Assembly (NCBI GenBank): GCA_015478575.1
Contig: JADMIN010000001.1
Span: 1-63,167, forward strand
Length of the DNA: 63,167 nucleotides
Origin: Ktedonobacterales bacterium
Lineage (GTDB): Bacteria; Chloroflexota; Ktedonobacteria; Ktedonobacterales; JADMIN01
Reading direction: 5' to 3'
The notes beneath the pieces are model-generated. The model did not search any database. It was not told the origin of the DNA and saw only the letters and a list, made by a program, of their open reading frames with translations. Positions 22,180 through 30,799 of this stretch are shown here, in pieces (position 1 is the stretch's first letter; the number at the start of each line of letters is the position of its first letter). Made by a program: the position numbers and the translations under genes.

Positions 22180-23664
22180 TCACTGCCCTAGCGTAAAATC
22201 CTGCAACTGCGATTGCAGGGTGACGAGCGCGACATCCTGGTTCGGGGCCAGCGACGCGATCTCCAGGTCCACGTAGTCAAAGGCGTAGCTGACACTGACG
22301 ATCACGACGACCTGATCGAGCGCCGCGCCAGGGGAGTAGTCCCAATAAGCGGTATCCCACTGGCTCACGTCCCACAGCGTGCTGCTGACCTGAACGTCGG
22401 GGTCTACGATCTGGCAGGAGTCACCCGGCAGAATCGTCTCAATGTCGTAGCCAATGCCGGTCTGCGTGTCCCCACGATAGTCCACGATGCGGAGCTTCGT
22501 GCGAATGAGCACGCGGTCATAGTTGTTGAGTAGCGCCTGCGCGATGATCGCCGCTGTCGCCTGATCAGTGACGCGGTTGTCGACCACCTGGATCTTGCGC
22601 GGGCCAAATGTGCTCAGGTCGGTCCCCTGTGCGATGGCCGCGACCCAAATGGTTACCCGCGTCTGCGCGGCGTACGCGGCGTTGGCGGTGAACGAGTTCA
22701 CACTTACGCTGGTCGCGTTCTGGCTGGCGGCGGCGGAGACGGTCACGGTTTGGACCGGCGCGCCGCTGGCGTTGATGATCAACGTCTGCCCGACCGCCAG
22801 TGCGCACGGCAGCGGTGTGACCGCCAGCGACGTGTAGTTGGTGCCGTTCGCCAGGCCGGTCGTGAGTGCGGTGGCAAGGCCGTTGCCAATGCACTGCGCG
22901 ATGTTTCTGAGCGTTGTCCAGTCCTTGCGGTACTGCGGCGCGGTAATGTGCTGGCCGATGACGAACTGGTGCTGCGCCGTCGTGGGCGACACATTGAGCA
23001 CCGCCGTCTTGTCAGCGTTGGTGCGGTAGAACCAGTTGGCGGGCAGCATTTGAATGATCGTGTCGAAGATGCTTTTGAGCGATTGGCTCGCGAACGTATA
23101 CGCCGCGTTATTGCCACTGGTGGTCGGATTGCCGCTGGCGAGCGTGAGTGGGCTGGCGTACGGTAGGCTCGTCAGCGGGTCGCTGTTGGCAAACCACCAG
23201 TTGAACATGGTAATGGGGTCCACGTAGCTGGCGCGGACGTTGGGTGTGGCAAACGACTGCTGACCAATCAAGCCCTGGTCGCCGAGCACGGCATCGAATG
23301 GCGTAATGGTGACCGTCAGGCTCTCCTCGCCGTTCTCACTGATCTGCGGCTCATAGCTATCAATCACACCCTGAAACTTGAGCAGCCCCGTCACCGGTAG
23401 CCCGGACCCGAACAGCCAGTATTGGACGATGTTGCCCTGTGCGATGGTGCCCCGGTTGGAGCCGACACCCGCCTCATCGAAGTTGTCGAAGCCGCGCGGC
23501 AACTGCACACGGAGCGGCTGCGTCGCGCTATTGATGGCGAACTTGATGCCGGAGAGCAGTGGCGCGTCACGCCACACGTCAATGAACCGCATGCGCGCAT
23601 CAAACACCAGCACCATCTGTTGCTTGTACACCAGCGGACTGGCGCTCGAGGGAGTACCGGCCAT
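22180..23664 (-). CDS. Baseplate hub/tail protein (Gp37-like, siphovirus)
   Basis: 494 aa. The N-terminal strand-rich segment (VYKQQMVLVFDARMRFIDVW, GLLKFQGVIDSYEPQISENG) and C-terminal YRGDTQTGIGYDIETILPGD with VSYAFDYVDLEIAS read like the hub proteins following Dit in siphoviruses (gp37/Tal class). Residues about 310-400 hold an inserted beta module also seen in other tail proteins here. ATG 23664 has GGAAGTGGA upstream. Directly downstream of the Dit-like gene. Confidence 0.6.
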   Translation of the reverse strand: MAGTPSSASPLVYKQQMVLVFDARMRFIDVWRDAPLLSGIKFAINSATQPLRVQLPRGFDNFDEAGVGSNRGTIAQGNIVQYWLFGSGLPVTGLLKFQGVIDSYEPQISENGEESLTVTITPFDAVLGDQGLIGQQSFATPNVRASYVDPITMFNWWFANSDPLTSLPYASPLTLASGNPTTSGNNAAYTFASQSLKSIFDTIIQMLPANWFYRTNADKTAVLNVSPTTAQHQFVIGQHITAPQYRKDWTTLRNIAQCIGNGLATALTTGLANGTNYTSLAVTPLPCALAVGQTLIINASGAPVQTVTVSAAASQNATSVSVNSFTANAAYAAQTRVTIWVAAIAQGTDLSTFGPRKIQVVDNRVTDQATAAIIAQALLNNYDRVLIRTKLRIVDYRGDTQTGIGYDIETILPGDSCQIVDPDVQVSSTLWDVSQWDTAYWDYSPGAALDQVVVIVSVSYAFDYVDLEIASLAPNQDVALVTLQSQLQDFTLGQ

Positions 23665-23702
23665 GTTCTGTCCACTTCCGTACCACGCGGCACACGGAGT
23701 AG

Positions 23703-25055
23703 TTAGCTGAGCCAGCGCGGCGTCCACGTCAGTTGCACGGTGACGAGCGGCTGCGTGGTGGCGATCACTTGCAGGTTGAGGGTCGTGGTGTTTGGCTCCA
23801 CGACCGGGAACATGCCATTGAAAGCGATGGGCGTGTTGGGCGCCCAACTCCCGATGACCGTGAACCCGTTGGCGGACGTCGGGTCGCAGTCAATCGTGAT
23901 TGTCGTCCCTGGCGCGAACGACGTGCCGAGCGACAAGACTTGCAGCACCATGCCATCAGGGTTCTGTGTGAGTGTGAAGCCCGTAATGTTTACGCTGGCG
24001 TAGTTCACACTCGTCGCGCCAGCGGGGAAGTTGCCGGATGCGCTCGTGGTAAACGTGGTGACGTTGAGCGTTGTCGCGCCCGCCGCCGCGCCAGTGGCGA
24101 TGGTCACCGTCTGGGTCTGCGTCCCACGCGCGGGATCGACGTAGGTGAGGACGAACTGCTGGCCCGCGTAGACCGCCTGCGGCAAGCCGGCCGCGAGCGG
24201 TATCTGTGCGTAACTGGTACTGGAGGTAAACGTGACCGAGCGAATGGTGTCGCCGCTGGTGTGCGCCTTCGTGAGCGCCCCGCCGTTGTAGGTCGAGGCG
24301 ACCGTGAGGGTATACGGTCCCGTCCCGGTCGCCGGGAGGTTGAAGGTCGCCGCCTCCTGGTTCCCCGTGCCGGGGGATACGTCTAGTGTCACGGTGCCGG
24401 TGCCCGTGAGGCCCGCCGTGCTGGCGACGGTGATACTGGTCGCCAACACCGCCGTGTTGGCGCTGACGGTCGTGTTGACGGCAGGCGTGGCAGGCTCGGC
24501 CAGCGTGTTAGTGCTGGCCGACGAGTTGTTGGTCAGCGTGATCGTGGGATAGGCAAAGACGGTCCCCGACGACGCCACGGAGAGCGATCCGGTCTGCCAG
24601 TTGGTGCCGGAGATCAGCGAGGTCGCAAGCTCCCCACTGCCGTACTGGCTCTGCGAGGCGGCGTAGAGGAATGGCTGCTGGCAAAGGAATTGCAAGGTGG
24701 CTGTGGTGCTCACTACGTCGCCGGGTCCCAGTGGCGCGGTCGCACTCACGCAATCCGCGATGTAGTAGCGCCCATCCACGGCGTGCAGGTTTAGCCGCTG
24801 CTGCGGGACGGAGAGTGCGGCGTAGAGGTTGTCGAGGGCTTGTTCCAGCGCCACTCGCGAGGGCGCAATGACCTTGACGGGCAGCGTGAGCCGGCGCTCG
24901 TTGACGATCGCCCCCGTCTTCTTCATGCCGGGGAGGCGAGCGATCTTGAACAGCGTCTCCTGCACCGGGACGACGCCGAACTCCTTCTTAGTGACGATGT
25001 AGGTGACGCCATCGTTGATCGAAAACCCACCGTAGCTGTAATTGGGTAATGCCAT
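23703..25055 (-). CDS. Distal tail (Dit)-like protein with inserted beta modules
   Basis: 450 aa. Residues 1-140 fit the phage tail component/Dit N-domain (SYGGFSINDGVTYIVTKKEF, LFKIARLPGMKKTGAIVNER, ALDNLYAALSVPQQRL). The C-terminus ends VTVQLTWTPRWLS. Residues about 190-370 hold inserted beta modules (SITVASTAGLTGTGTVTLDV, GTGPYTLTVASTYNGGALT) closely similar to the insert in the tail tube protein at 30800. Gene order after the tape measure supports the assignment. Confidence 0.7.
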   Translation of the reverse strand: MALPNYSYGGFSINDGVTYIVTKKEFGVVPVQETLFKIARLPGMKKTGAIVNERRLTLPVKVIAPSRVALEQALDNLYAALSVPQQRLNLHAVDGRYYIADCVSATAPLGPGDVVSTTATLQFLCQQPFLYAASQSQYGSGELATSLISGTNWQTGSLSVASSGTVFAYPTITLTNNSSASTNTLAEPATPAVNTTVSANTAVLATSITVASTAGLTGTGTVTLDVSPGTGNQEAATFNLPATGTGPYTLTVASTYNGGALTKAHTSGDTIRSVTFTSSTSYAQIPLAAGLPQAVYAGQQFVLTYVDPARGTQTQTVTIATGAAAGATTLNVTTFTTSASGNFPAGATSVNYASVNITGFTLTQNPDGMVLQVLSLGTSFAPGTTITIDCDPTSANGFTVIGSWAPNTPIAFNGMFPVVEPNTTTLNLQVIATTQPLVTVQLTWTPRWLS

Positions 25056-25120
25056 GTCGGTACCACCTACCCCTGCCCCCGGCTGAGGGCACCGCCTTCA
25101 GGGACGGGAGCCGACGGGCC

Positions 25121-25186
25121 GCCGGTTGAACTGAGACGCCCCGCCCGCCCGCCCGCCCGCCCGGGCGGGCGGGCGGAGTGTCAGCA
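25121..25186 (+). repeat. IS200/IS605-type right-end-like hairpin, copy C (expanded GC stem)
   Basis: GGTTGAACTGAGACG is followed by CCCCGCCC, a CCCG/GGGC expansion (25141-25176, with a perfect 14-bp inverted repeat 25149-25162/25163-25176), then GGAGTGTCA. It shares flanks with copy B. A stretch just upstream (about 25081-25124) could be the tail of a tnpB frame (EGTAFRDGSRRAAG, then TGA). It will also act as a strong hairpin in the tape-measure/Dit transcript. Confidence 0.5.
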
Positions 25187-25196
25187 CTCCCCAGCC

Positions 25197-28100
25197 CTAC
25201 ACCGCCATGCCCGCGGTCGCGCCGCGCCGGCTGTTCTCGATCGCGTAGCCCGCCAGCGTGTTGAGTGCGGTGTACAGGCTCTGCAAGTCCTGCACGCCGT
25301 TGACGTTGAGGCTGCCGAACTGCTGCGTCACACTGCCCAGCTGGGCCAGAACCGGTGACGAGCCAAGCGGCTGTGCGTTCTGCGCCTGTTGCTGCACTGC
25401 CTGGATAAGTTGCATCAGCAGCGAATTGGTCATCAGGCCATTGGCCGCGCCACCCACGCCGAGTGCGCCAATGGGACCAGCCGCAGCACCCATACTCATC
25501 GCGCCTGCGGCTGCTGTTGCTGGCATCGCTGGCAAGCTACCCGCACCAGTAGCGCCGCTGATACTGAGCGTGGGATTGGCGGCGATGGCGAGCGACCGCG
25601 CAATCGAGGCGGCGATGGCGCGTGCCGCTTGCGCCACTTTCGCCTGCTGCGCCAACAGACCAGATGCGAGCATGGTGCCCAGGTTCGGCATCCACTCGTC
25701 GGCAGTGCTCCCCGGTCCCTCCTCGGCAGGCGAGTGGAAGCCCAGGACAGATTTGATCTTGCCCGCGATGTTGCCCACGGCATTGCCGACGGCTCCGAGC
25801 ATTGAGCCGATGCCGTTGATGAGCATCTGGATCAGGTTCTTGCCCGCATTGAACAGCATGTTCCCCATAGTCTGGATGGGCGTGAGGATGGCGTTGCCGA
25901 CGCTCTTGGCGGCGTTGCCTGCGCTACCGACGAAGGACTGGACAATCCCCACGAGGCCGTTCCACGCACTGGATGCCGCGTTCTGGATGCCGCGCCAGAT
26001 GCCGCCCAGGAAGCCAGTCACCGCGTTCCACACGGTCGTGATGATGCTCTGTGCCAGCGCCAGGTCGTCCCGAATGATGGTGAGGATGAGGTTCCACGCG
26101 GTCGTTGCCACCGTCTTGACGGTGTTCCACACGGTCGTCAGGAACGAGAGGATGGCGTTCCACACGGTCGTGGCGATGGTTTGGGCAAGCGTGAGTTCGC
26201 TCGAGATGATCGTCGTCAGGTCGCGCCAGAGCGTCCTGGCAGTGCTGACAATCCCGTTCCACAGCCCCACGATGAACGACACGATGCCGTTCCAGATGGC
26301 CACGGCGTCCGCCTTGAGTTGCGTGAAGAAGCCGACGATTGCCAGCACCATGTCGCGAAAGTAGTAGTTGTGGTTGAACAGCCACAGAAACAACGCTTCG
26401 ATGCCCCTGATGGGCGCGGTGATGATCGCCAGGACCAGTTGGAACCCGGCCTTGACGAGGTTCTGGATGCCCGTGAGCGCGTCCTGAAAGCCCTGCTGGA
26501 TGCCCTGCCACTTCTGAATGATGGCGACTTTGGCCGCCTCTAGATGCTGCTCGGCCCACCCTTTGACCTGCCCGAAGAATTGTGCGATCGTGTCACCCAG
26601 CCCGGAGAGCGCGCCGTTTATCCACGTTCCCAGTCCGTTGAAGAAGTCGCCGATGGCTTTGCCCGCGCCGCCCAGGAACGCCCCAATGGCGTCGGATACC
26701 TGCTTCCAGTGCGTAACCAACAGGAGGATGCCCGCCACTACTGCCGCGATAGCAATACCAATCAGGATAAAGGGCGCCGCCGCCGCCAGCGTTGCCACGG
26801 CCGCCGCGCCCGCCGCCGTCGCCTGCGCAATCCACGCCGGGACCGACGCCATGAGCGCCGTGATGAGCGCGGGGATTTGCGAGGCGGCAAAGGCGAGCAC
26901 CGCCCCGCCCAGTCCCGCGATGATCGCCTTGACCGCGATGGCGGGGCCGGTGCTCGCCTGAAAGAAGCCGACGATCTGCTGCCAGTGCTGAATGAGCAGC
27001 ACGACGCCAGCGGAGACACCAGCGACCGCCGCAGTGATACCAACCGCCGCCAGGGTTAAGGGCGACATGGCGATGGCGGCGGCGACCAATGCCGTCACCA
27101 GCCCGCCCCCGATGGCGGCCGCGGCCACTTCAATGATCCGCACCAGTTGCGGCCCGTTCGTGGCGGCCCACGCCGAGAAGTTGGTGAGCGCGGGCATCAG
27201 ACGCGCGACCAGCGCCTCCGCCACCGGCATGAGCGCCTGCCCGATCTTGATCATCGCCACCTGCACCGCCGCGCCGGCCCGCGCCATCTTGGTATTGAAG
27301 TCCTCTTGCGTCACCGACCAGCCCTGGATGCTGTTGCCGCCCTCCTTCACCTGGGCCGTCACGGCTTTGACGTTCTGTTGAAAGGTGGCGAGGCGGGCGC
27401 CTGACAGGTCGAGCATGCCCTGCATCGTCTTGCTGCCGCCGGAGATGTCTTTGAGGGCCGCGACGTAGGCGGCGCTGCCCGGAGGGAATTTCTTTGCCAC
27501 CGCGTCCGTAATCATCTGGACCGCGCCGGGGAGGCTGCGCTGCATCTGCTGGGCGACCTGTTGGGTGGTCAGGCCGACGCTGTTGAGCGCCTTCCGCGCG
27601 GCCACCGACGGCGCCGTGAGCGCGATAATGGTCTGCCGCAGATAGGTGGCGGCGTTGGCGGCGGGCACGCCTTCACCGGTCATGGTCGCCATCGCGCCGA
27701 GCACGTCGTACAGTCCGACGTTGGCGGCAGCGGCGGTCGGCAGGATTTGCGCCAGCGACTGCCCCAGGTCCTGCATGTGGGTCTTGCCATTGGCAACGGT
27801 GGCAATGAGCGCGTTGACCGCGTTGGACGCGGAGACCCCCGTGGCACCGAAGTCATTCATGATCGTGGTCGTGGCATCGGCCACCGTGCCGAGATCAGCC
27901 GCGCCCACCCTGGCCCCCTCGGCCGCGGCTTGCAGCACGTTGAGACCGGCCTGGCCGTGGTAGCCCGCCGACTCGATCATGTACATGCCTTGCGCGAGCT
28001 GTGACGTGGTTTCCCCCAGCTTTGGAGCCATGGCGAGGATGCTATTGGAGACAAGGCTGATATTGGACGCCGATTCGCCCGCGCCGGTTTCGAGTTGCGT

Positions 28101-28625
28101 CATGCTCTCCTGAAAGTCGCCGGCCATGCGAACGGCGACCACGCTGACGCCCGTGATCGCCGCGCCCGCCACCAGCAGCGGCAACTTGACCTTATCGAAG
28201 CTTTTGGCCAACCCGTCGCTGCTCTCGGCGGCGCCGCGGAGTCCGCCCTTGGCGCGGCCTCCCGACGCGCCGACGGCATCGAGCGAGCCAGCGGCGGTGT
28301 CAGCGGAGCCAGAGAGGGCGCCCAACTGCCCCGCCGTCGTATCGGCATCGGCACCGAGCGAGCCGAGCGACTCCGTGGCGGCCTGCGCTTTCTCCGCCAG
28401 CGCCGCCAGTGCGTCGGCCAGGCCCGCGAATACGTCGGGCAGCGAGCCAGCAGACGCGGCGAGGGTGCCCAACTGGCCGTCCAGTGCCGTGAGGCTATCC
28501 GCGCTTCCGGCAACGCTGGCGATGGAGCCTTCGAGTTCATCGAGGCTCGCCATCACCTCATCAATGAGGGCCACGGCTCCCGTGGCGTCGCCTTCCAACG
28601 AGAACAGGTACGTGGTGTTGGACAT
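25197..28625 (-). CDS. Tape measure protein
   Basis: 1142 aa, the longest gene. The N-terminal 200 residues are Ala/Ser-rich helix. The TP901-type tape-measure core follows at residues about 235-560 (AGDFQESMTQLETGAGESAS, QLAQGMYMIESAGYHGQAGL, MNDFGATGVSASNAVNALIA, LGAMATMTGEGVPAANAATY). Several hydrophobic segments lie at about 560-750. A repeated WN-I---L--VW region and a linker VLGFHSPAEEGPGSTADEWM close to the C-terminus are typical. It sets tail length and takes part in DNA passage. ATG 28625 has GGAG upstream. Confidence 0.9.
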   Translation of the reverse strand: MSNTTYLFSLEGDATGAVALIDEVMASLDELEGSIASVAGSADSLTALDGQLGTLAASAGSLPDVFAGLADALAALAEKAQAATESLGSLGADADTTAGQLGALSGSADTAAGSLDAVGASGGRAKGGLRGAAESSDGLAKSFDKVKLPLLVAGAAITGVSVVAVRMAGDFQESMTQLETGAGESASNISLVSNSILAMAPKLGETTSQLAQGMYMIESAGYHGQAGLNVLQAAAEGARVGAADLGTVADATTTIMNDFGATGVSASNAVNALIATVANGKTHMQDLGQSLAQILPTAAAANVGLYDVLGAMATMTGEGVPAANAATYLRQTIIALTAPSVAARKALNSVGLTTQQVAQQMQRSLPGAVQMITDAVAKKFPPGSAAYVAALKDISGGSKTMQGMLDLSGARLATFQQNVKAVTAQVKEGGNSIQGWSVTQEDFNTKMARAGAAVQVAMIKIGQALMPVAEALVARLMPALTNFSAWAATNGPQLVRIIEVAAAAIGGGLVTALVAAAIAMSPLTLAAVGITAAVAGVSAGVVLLIQHWQQIVGFFQASTGPAIAVKAIIAGLGGAVLAFAASQIPALITALMASVPAWIAQATAAGAAAVATLAAAAPFILIGIAIAAVVAGILLLVTHWKQVSDAIGAFLGGAGKAIGDFFNGLGTWINGALSGLGDTIAQFFGQVKGWAEQHLEAAKVAIIQKWQGIQQGFQDALTGIQNLVKAGFQLVLAIITAPIRGIEALFLWLFNHNYYFRDMVLAIVGFFTQLKADAVAIWNGIVSFIVGLWNGIVSTARTLWRDLTTIISSELTLAQTIATTVWNAILSFLTTVWNTVKTVATTAWNLILTIIRDDLALAQSIITTVWNAVTGFLGGIWRGIQNAASSAWNGLVGIVQSFVGSAGNAAKSVGNAILTPIQTMGNMLFNAGKNLIQMLINGIGSMLGAVGNAVGNIAGKIKSVLGFHSPAEEGPGSTADEWMPNLGTMLASGLLAQQAKVAQAARAIAASIARSLAIAANPTLSISGATGAGSLPAMPATAAAGAMSMGAAAGPIGALGVGGAANGLMTNSLLMQLIQAVQQQAQNAQPLGSSPVLAQLGSVTQQFGSLNVNGVQDLQSLYTALNTLAGYAIENSRRGATAGMAV

Positions 28626-28762
28626 GGCGGACGGCTCCTCGGTGGCTCCATAGCCAGTGGAACAGATGTTCACGTTGCGCACGCCGCTCGCACGCCCTAC
28701 ACTTGCGAGCGAGCGCACGTGCGCAGCGTGCGCGGGAGGGGAGGGGAGGGGAGGCGCGTGGC

Positions 28763-28827
28763 AGGTAGGCAGGTAGGCAGGTAGGTAGGTAGGTAGGTAG
28801 GTAGGTAGGTAGGTAGGTAGGTAGGTA
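28763..28827. repeat. GTAG/GGTA microsatellite
   Basis: About 65 bases of GGTA repeats (with GGCA variants at the left end), preceded by a GGGGA run. It lies in the 229-base space between the tape measure start (28625) and the plus-strand gene at 28855. Slippage here would alter spacing of divergent expression signals. Confidence 0.7.
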
Positions 28828-28854
28828 CGAGAGAAAGGGCGAGACGGGACGGCG

Positions 28855-29328
28855 ATGGCGAGTTGGAACGATTGGGCGAAGGCGTTTTCCCCGGAGGAGA
28901 CGCAGCGGCGCCTTGTGGAAGCACGCCAGAAGCGGAGGGAGATCGCGGAGAAGCGGGATGCGCGACTGGCACAGATGGGGCGACTGCCGGTACATTGCCC
29001 GGTCTGCGGGACGCGCGCCCACGTCAGGTCCGGCGCGGTGACGCCGCGGAGCACGTGCGCGGTCTGCCTGACGCACCTGGCCGATGGCACGCCGTCCGAC
29101 GAGGGGCAGGTGGTCCGCACCTATCGCGGCGCGGATGTCGCCAAGGCGATGCGCGCCGAGGCGGCGCTGATGGCGAAAGCGGGCTGGCGCGTGCAGAGCC
29201 AGGCGTACGGCGGCCAACAGAGCGCGGGTATGGCGGTGCTCGCCTTTGGCGAACTCGGCCTGGGAGCCACACGCAAGCCCAAGGAAATAACCGTCGTGTA
29301 TACCCGCGAGGCGCGGGCGCGGGCGTAG
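28855..29328 (+). CDS. Plus-strand cargo gene: zinc-ribbon plus beta-domain protein
   Basis: 157 aa. Helical charged N-terminus (ETQRRLVEARQKRREIAEKR), a zinc ribbon (CPVCGTRAHVRSG...CAVCL) at residues 43-65, then a domain VVRTYRGADVAKAMRAEAAL with AGWRVQSQAYGGQQSAG and EITVVYTREARARA. That last pattern (M--AGW-V-SQ...ITVVYTR) recurs in small bacterial membrane-linked proteins of unknown role. Opposite in direction to the flanking tape measure and gpGT genes. Confidence 0.6.
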   Translation: MASWNDWAKAFSPEETQRRLVEARQKRREIAEKRDARLAQMGRLPVHCPVCGTRAHVRSGAVTPRSTCAVCLTHLADGTPSDEGQVVRTYRGADVAKAMRAEAALMAKAGWRVQSQAYGGQQSAGMAVLAFGELGLGATRKPKEITVVYTREARARA

Positions 29329-29352
29329 CGACGCTGCGCGGAGCCGCCATGC

Positions 29353-30051
29353 CTACTGTGCCGGCAGCGGCACGACCGGCCCGTCATAGGGGCGGGGCTG
29401 CGCGACGTGACCCCGCAGCGCCATCCGCGCGTCCACGCTGCCCGGTGCGGCGCCCGTACCCGTACCCGTACCCGTCCCCGTACCCGTCCCCGTGGCGGTG
29501 GTCTGGCCCGCTTGCCGCAGCCGGTCGGTCATACGCCTATCCTCCTCCTCGGCGGTGAGGACGGCTTCACGGTAGTAGGCGAAGGCGGTGACGAAGTGTA
29601 GGTTATCGATGTCCTCGTGTGACCAGTGGTAGTGCGCCGCGAGTTCCGCGTAGAGCCGCATGGGGTCGTAGGAGCGGCGAGCGCGTTGCCGCTCCCGCGC
29701 TTCCCGCGCCGCGGCCCCCTGGTGTGGTGACGATGGCGGTGGCGCGAGGTGTGGCGCGTTGGCGGTATCGTAGGCGTTGATGGACGCCAGCAGCAGCGCC
29801 GCGGCCTCGTCGTCGTGCTCGCGCACCGCCAGATACGTTTGCCACGCCTGCTCGCGGCCTTCCTCGTCCCAATCGGGCACCGGCACCTCGTCGTGCGGCG
29901 TGGGGTCGCCACCACTCGCACCACCCCCTGGAGCAGTAGCCGCCGCCAGCGCCAGCGCGTCCGTTGCCTGCGCTGCGCTCTGCCCGTTTAGGCGGCGCTC
30001 CCATTCCCGCCGCCGCTCGCTTTGCTCTGCTGCTGGCGGAGCAGCTCGCCG
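29353..30051 (-). CDS. gpT part of the tail assembly chaperone gpGT (made by -1 frameshift)
   Basis: 232 codons after the slip site, in the -1 frame: RRAAPPAAEQSERRREWERR, WDEEGREQAWQTYLAVREHD, YAELAAHYHWSHEDIDNLHF, and a TGTGTGTG tail from GGTAC-type repeats. It has no start of its own with an SD. The HYHWSHEDIDNL motif is what phage gpT/tail chaperone C-terminal parts commonly carry. Fusion with gpG gives about 442 aa, needed for tape measure loading. Confidence 0.75.
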   Translation of the reverse strand, partial: RRAAPPAAEQSERRREWERRLNGQSAAQATDALALAAATAPGGGASGGDPTPHDEVPVPDWDEEGREQAWQTYLAVREHDDEAAALLLASINAYDTANAPHLAPPPSSPHQGAAAREARERQRARRSYDPMRLYAELAAHYHWSHEDIDNLHFVTAFAYYREAVLTAEEEDRRMTDRLRQAGQTTATGTGTGTGTGTGTGAAPGSVDARMALRGHVAQPRPYDGPVVPLPAQ

Positions 30052-30680
30052 AAAAAACGAGCGAACAGCCCTTGCACCTGTTGGAAGTCGAGTCCCTCGG
30101 CGAGCCGGTCGAGAGTCATCGCCGGGTCCGACAGTTGCCACACGGCCAACACCTGCTCCTGCATCCATTGGAGCATCGGGTCGCCACCGTCGTTGGCGCT
30201 GCCGCCGTGCGCCAGATAGGCGGCACGCGCCCGCATCGCCCGCTGTCGCCCCGCCAGCATGCGATTGAAAATCATCATCGGTACCCGCGTCTCGATGCGG
30301 TAGCGACGGCGGCGCAGGCGGCGTGTCGGCATAATCACCACGTCGTCGCCGGTGTCGCGCGTATCGCCGTCCACCGGCGGCGGCGGCGGCGGCGGCGGCG
30401 GCACGTCCACATACTCGTAGAGCGAGACGGTGAGCGATTCGGGTGCGACCTCATCCAGGTTATAGGCAAGGCCCTCGTCGTAGAAGGCGTCGGCGGCGGC
30501 GGGGTTGGTTCGTAGCGCATGCGCCTCCTCCGGCGTCAAGCCCTCGAAGAGCGCGTCGTTCCCCTCGTTCCCCTCGTTCCCCTCGTTGGCCGTGGTGGCC
30601 GTGGTGGCCGTGGTGGCCGTGGCCTGCTGCTGCTGCTGCCGCTGCTGCTGTCGCCGCTGCTGTTCGCGTTGGGATGCCAT
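29988..30680 (-). CDS. Tail assembly chaperone gpG
   Basis: 230 aa. A Gln-rich start (ASQREQQRRQQQRQQQQQAT) and EGN repeats, then LFEGLTPEEAHALRTNPAAA, a Pro run, and a helical C-domain (RVPMMIFNRMLAGRQRAMRA, LDRLAEGLDFQQVQGLFARF). Located between tail tube and tape measure as in most siphoviruses. ATG 30680 has GAGGAGAG upstream. It ends 63 bases after the slippery heptamer. Confidence 0.75.
   Translation of the reverse strand: MASQREQQRRQQQRQQQQQATATTATTATTANEGNEGNEGNDALFEGLTPEEAHALRTNPAAADAFYDEGLAYNLDEVAPESLTVSLYEYVDVPPPPPPPPPVDGDTRDTGDDVVIMPTRRLRRRRYRIETRVPMMIFNRMLAGRQRAMRARAAYLAHGGSANDGGDPMLQWMQEQVLAVWQLSDPAMTLDRLAEGLDFQQVQGLFARFFGELLRQQQSKASGGGNGSAA
30051..30057 (-). promoter_or_regulatory. 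Programmed -1 frameshift slippery heptamer (T TTT TTC)
   Basis: Minus strand reads CG T|TTT|TTC|GGC in the gpG frame, a canonical X XXY YYZ site. Slipping by -1 continues as CGG CGA GCT and gives the gpT frame. A small stem GGCGAG/CTCCGCC directly downstream could stimulate it. Confidence 0.8.
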
Positions 30681-30799
30681 GGTGTGCTGCTCTCCTCGTT
30701 CTCCTGGGTACGGGCGCGGGAGACCGGTACACTGTGTGTTCTCCCGCGCCCGTACCCGCGCCCGTACCACTATGCTGGCGTCAGGGGCGTAGGGAGGGG

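Noticed and set aside
25258..26364. Plus-strand 368-aa ORF opposite the tape measure
   Set aside because: Low-complexity Ala/Pro/Met composition typical of antisense frames; no SD; the tape measure explains the region.
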